The notes beneath the pieces are model-generated. The model had not been told where the DNA came from and searched no databases. It saw only the letters and a list, made by a program, of their open reading frames with translations. A program made the translations under genes and the position numbers. This document shows, piece by piece, positions 62,710 through 64,000 of a stretch of 64,000 nucleotides of DNA; the first letter of the stretch is position 1; every line of letters starts with the position of its first letter. This DNA comes from Bacillota bacterium (GTDB lineage: Bacteria; Bacillota; Clostridia; Lachnospirales; Lachnospiraceae): the NCBI GenBank assembly GCA_023423335.1, contig JAFAFU010000065.1:101419-165418 (forward strand), in the 5' to 3' direction.

Positions 62710-63591
62710 TTAATAGCGCCTGATCCCTTTCAGCTCCTCATACAGATCCTTATAGTTCTCATAGCGGACGCGGCTGACGGTCCCTTCCCGCAGCGCATCT
62801 TTCACGGCACAGCCGGGCTCATTCAGGTGTATACATCCGATAAACCTGCAGCTTTCTTCCAGTTCCTTGAACTCAGGAAAATAATCCTTCAATTCCTCTT
62901 TCTCTATCTCATTAATATAGAGGGAGCTGAACCCCGGCGTATCCATGACATAAGTGTTTTCATCCACATAAATCAGTTCTGAGTGCCTGGTTGTGTGCTT
63001 CCCTCTTTTGATTTTTTCACTGACACTGCCTGTCTCCATATTCGCTTCCGGTTTTAGTTCATTAATCAGCGATGATTTGCCGACTCCGGAGGGTCCCGCA
63101 AGCACCGTCGTCTTACCCTTAAGCAGCTGATAAACGGTAGGTATCCCATCCTTCTTCAGGGTGCTGGTACTAATAACCCCATAACCGCAACGAAGATAGG
63201 TATCCATCAGCAGGGATACCTCCTTCTCGGTTACAATGTCCTTCTTATTGAAGCATACCACAGTCTTTACCCTCTGCCTCTGCATCATAATTAAGAAACG
63301 GTCAAGCAGATTAAGATTTGGAGCAGGCTCAGCTGCCGCAAATATCACCATTGCCTGGTCAACATTTGCAACAGCCGGCCGAATTAATTCATTATTTCTC
63401 GGAAAGATATCGGTTATGGTACCTTTTCCTTCCGGCTGATCATTGGTATCAATCTCTACGTCATCACCGACCAGAGGCTTCAACTTCTGGTTACGAAAGA
63501 TACCCTTCGCCTTGCACTCATAAACCAGATTATCCTCCGGTACATGAACGTAGTAAAATCCGGCTATGCCTTTGATTATTTTACCCTTCAA
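62710..63591 (-). CDS. rsgA: Ribosome small-subunit GTPase RsgA
   Basis: 293 residues from a TTG start (MKGKIIKGIAGFYYVHVPED). An OB fold is followed by a circularly permuted GTPase (FNKKDIVTEKEVSLL before GPSGVGKSSLINELKP) and a C-terminal zinc site (CRFIGCIHLNEPGCAVKDAL). RsgA matures the 30S subunit. GGAGG lies 6 nt before the TTG; the frame opens 7 codons further up inside prkC, which is not used. Confidence 0.95.
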   Translation of the reverse strand: MKGKIIKGIAGFYYVHVPEDNLVYECKAKGIFRNQKLKPLVGDDVEIDTNDQPEGKGTITDIFPRNNELIRPAVANVDQAMVIFAAAEPAPNLNLLDRFLIMMQRQRVKTVVCFNKKDIVTEKEVSLLMDTYLRCGYGVISTSTLKKDGIPTVYQLLKGKTTVLAGPSGVGKSSLINELKPEANMETGSVSEKIKRGKHTTRHSELIYVDENTYVMDTPGFSSLYINEIEKEELKDYFPEFKELEESCRFIGCIHLNEPGCAVKDALREGTVSRVRYENYKDLYEELKGIRRY

Positions 63592-63592
63592 G

Positions 63593-64000
63593 CTATTCCT
63601 CCACAGCTTCAAAATTGACTGTCCAGGTATACGGTTTCGTTTCTCCGGGCTTTATGAACGGATCATCATTCACATACATGGTTACAATACCCGGCACATC
63701 ACTATCCCCAATGATATCCGTTATCGTCAGCGGGAAATCCTCTGCCGTTAAAAATCCTTCATATATATTGGCAGGCTCAAAGCCCTCCTGCTGCATTTCA
63801 AAATAGATATCGGCCTCACCGTCACTCATTCCATTCAGGAATGGGTTCTCATCTATCCTTAGGGTTCCTTTATAGGTGACGTCACCGTTATCATTGTCAT
63901 TACCGCTGCCGGTCTCCGTACTGGCCGGACCCGTGCTGACAAGAACGTCGATCACATCGCCCTTTTCCATTTTCTCATTGGCTGTATTGGACTGATACGT
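63593..64000 (-). CDS. prkC: Ser/Thr protein kinase with PASTA domains, C-terminal end (runs off window)
   Basis: 135 residues of the C-terminus. The last PASTA repeat ends in MEKGDVIDVLVSTGPA, followed by an Asn/Asp/Gly linker and a beta-rich terminal domain (PANIYEGFLTAEDFPLTITD ... ETKPYTWTVNFEAVEE). With rsgA and rpe next to it this is the PrkC/PknB-type kinase of the usual stp-prkC-rsgA-rpe-thiN cluster. The kinase domain lies beyond base 64000. Confidence 0.8.
   Translation of the reverse strand, partial: TYQSNTANEKMEKGDVIDVLVSTGPASTETGSGNDNDNGDVTYKGTLRIDENPFLNGMSDGEADIYFEMQQEGFEPANIYEGFLTAEDFPLTITDIIGDSDVPGIVTMYVNDDPFIKPGETKPYTWTVNFEAVEE

Noticed and set aside
1..64000. CRISPR arrays, tRNA or rRNA genes, IS elements, prophage
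   Set aside because: None seen by eye; the repeats found are hairpins, leader repeats or short tandem duplications.

Overview
The window is chromosomal DNA of a motile, endospore-forming, Gram-positive anaerobe, most likely a member of the Lachnospiraceae (Clostridia). Reasons: a Clostridia-type flagellar operon (fliY instead of fliN, motAB inside the operon, an MgtE-N/MotE gene next to fliJ), the spoIIGA-sigE-sigG cluster next to ftsZ, CodY, a flavodiiron protein, a low-to-medium GC content, strong GGAGG ribosome binding sites and family-typical protein starts such as FtsZ MLEIRTNE. Almost everything is housekeeping or core developmental DNA; no phage, IS element, CRISPR, tRNA or rRNA was seen.

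Layout. 1-19491 (minus strand): one long flagellar and chemotaxis operon in the order flgB-flgC-fliE-fliF-fliG-fliH-fliI-fliJ-motE-like-fliK-flgD-flg_new-flgE-flbD-motA-motB-fliL-fliM-fliY-cheY-fliO-fliP-fliQ-fliR, with fliR cut by the window edge. 19730-26009 (minus): codY, topA, dprA, comM. 26206-28372 (plus): flavodiiron protein, YlmC/YmxH-type protein, nrdR. 28396-32922 (minus): an AraC regulator with a GH3 glycosidase, then a GH8 lipoprotein resembling exo-oligoxylanase, which suggests xylan or xylo-oligosaccharide use. 33115-41864: two DUF3298-like envelope proteins, a ROK sugar kinase (plus), a large membrane-anchored protein with FG-GAP-like motifs, aconitase and a nitroreductase. 42141-58660 (minus): division, wall and sporulation cluster mraZ-rsmH-ftsL-ftsI-spoVD-mraY-murD-ftsW-murA-ftsQ, ftsZ, spoIIGA-sigE, sigG. 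58933-64000 (minus): lgt, ychF and the stress/metabolism group prkC-rsgA-rpe-thiN, with prkC cut by the edge.

The genes are mostly ordinary, so the more unusual signals are non-coding. They are: (i) a 122-bp imperfect hairpin between ychF and lgt whose mismatches become G-U pairs on the minus-strand RNA; (ii) a perfect 18-bp inverted repeat at the predicted 5' end of the codY mRNA; (iii) a TGTACA array and a 16-bp inverted repeat in the spoIIGA leader; (iv) tandem hairpins inside the flagellar operon (fliH/fliI and flgE/flbD); (v) a recurring hairpin plus extended Shine-Dalgarno cassette in front of about ten unrelated genes; (vi) a 31-bp tandem duplication that frameshifts the ftsI tail; (vii) tandem AGTGG boxes in front of mraZ that look like an MraZ operator; and (viii) a PerR-like box over the -10 of the flavodiiron gene.

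Many start codons were moved downstream of the longest open frame because a GGAGG site and the family N-terminus agree on an internal start (fliG, ftsZ, mraY, rpe, comM, dprA, nrdR and others). All functional calls are by recognition of motifs and family features by eye; no database search was possible.
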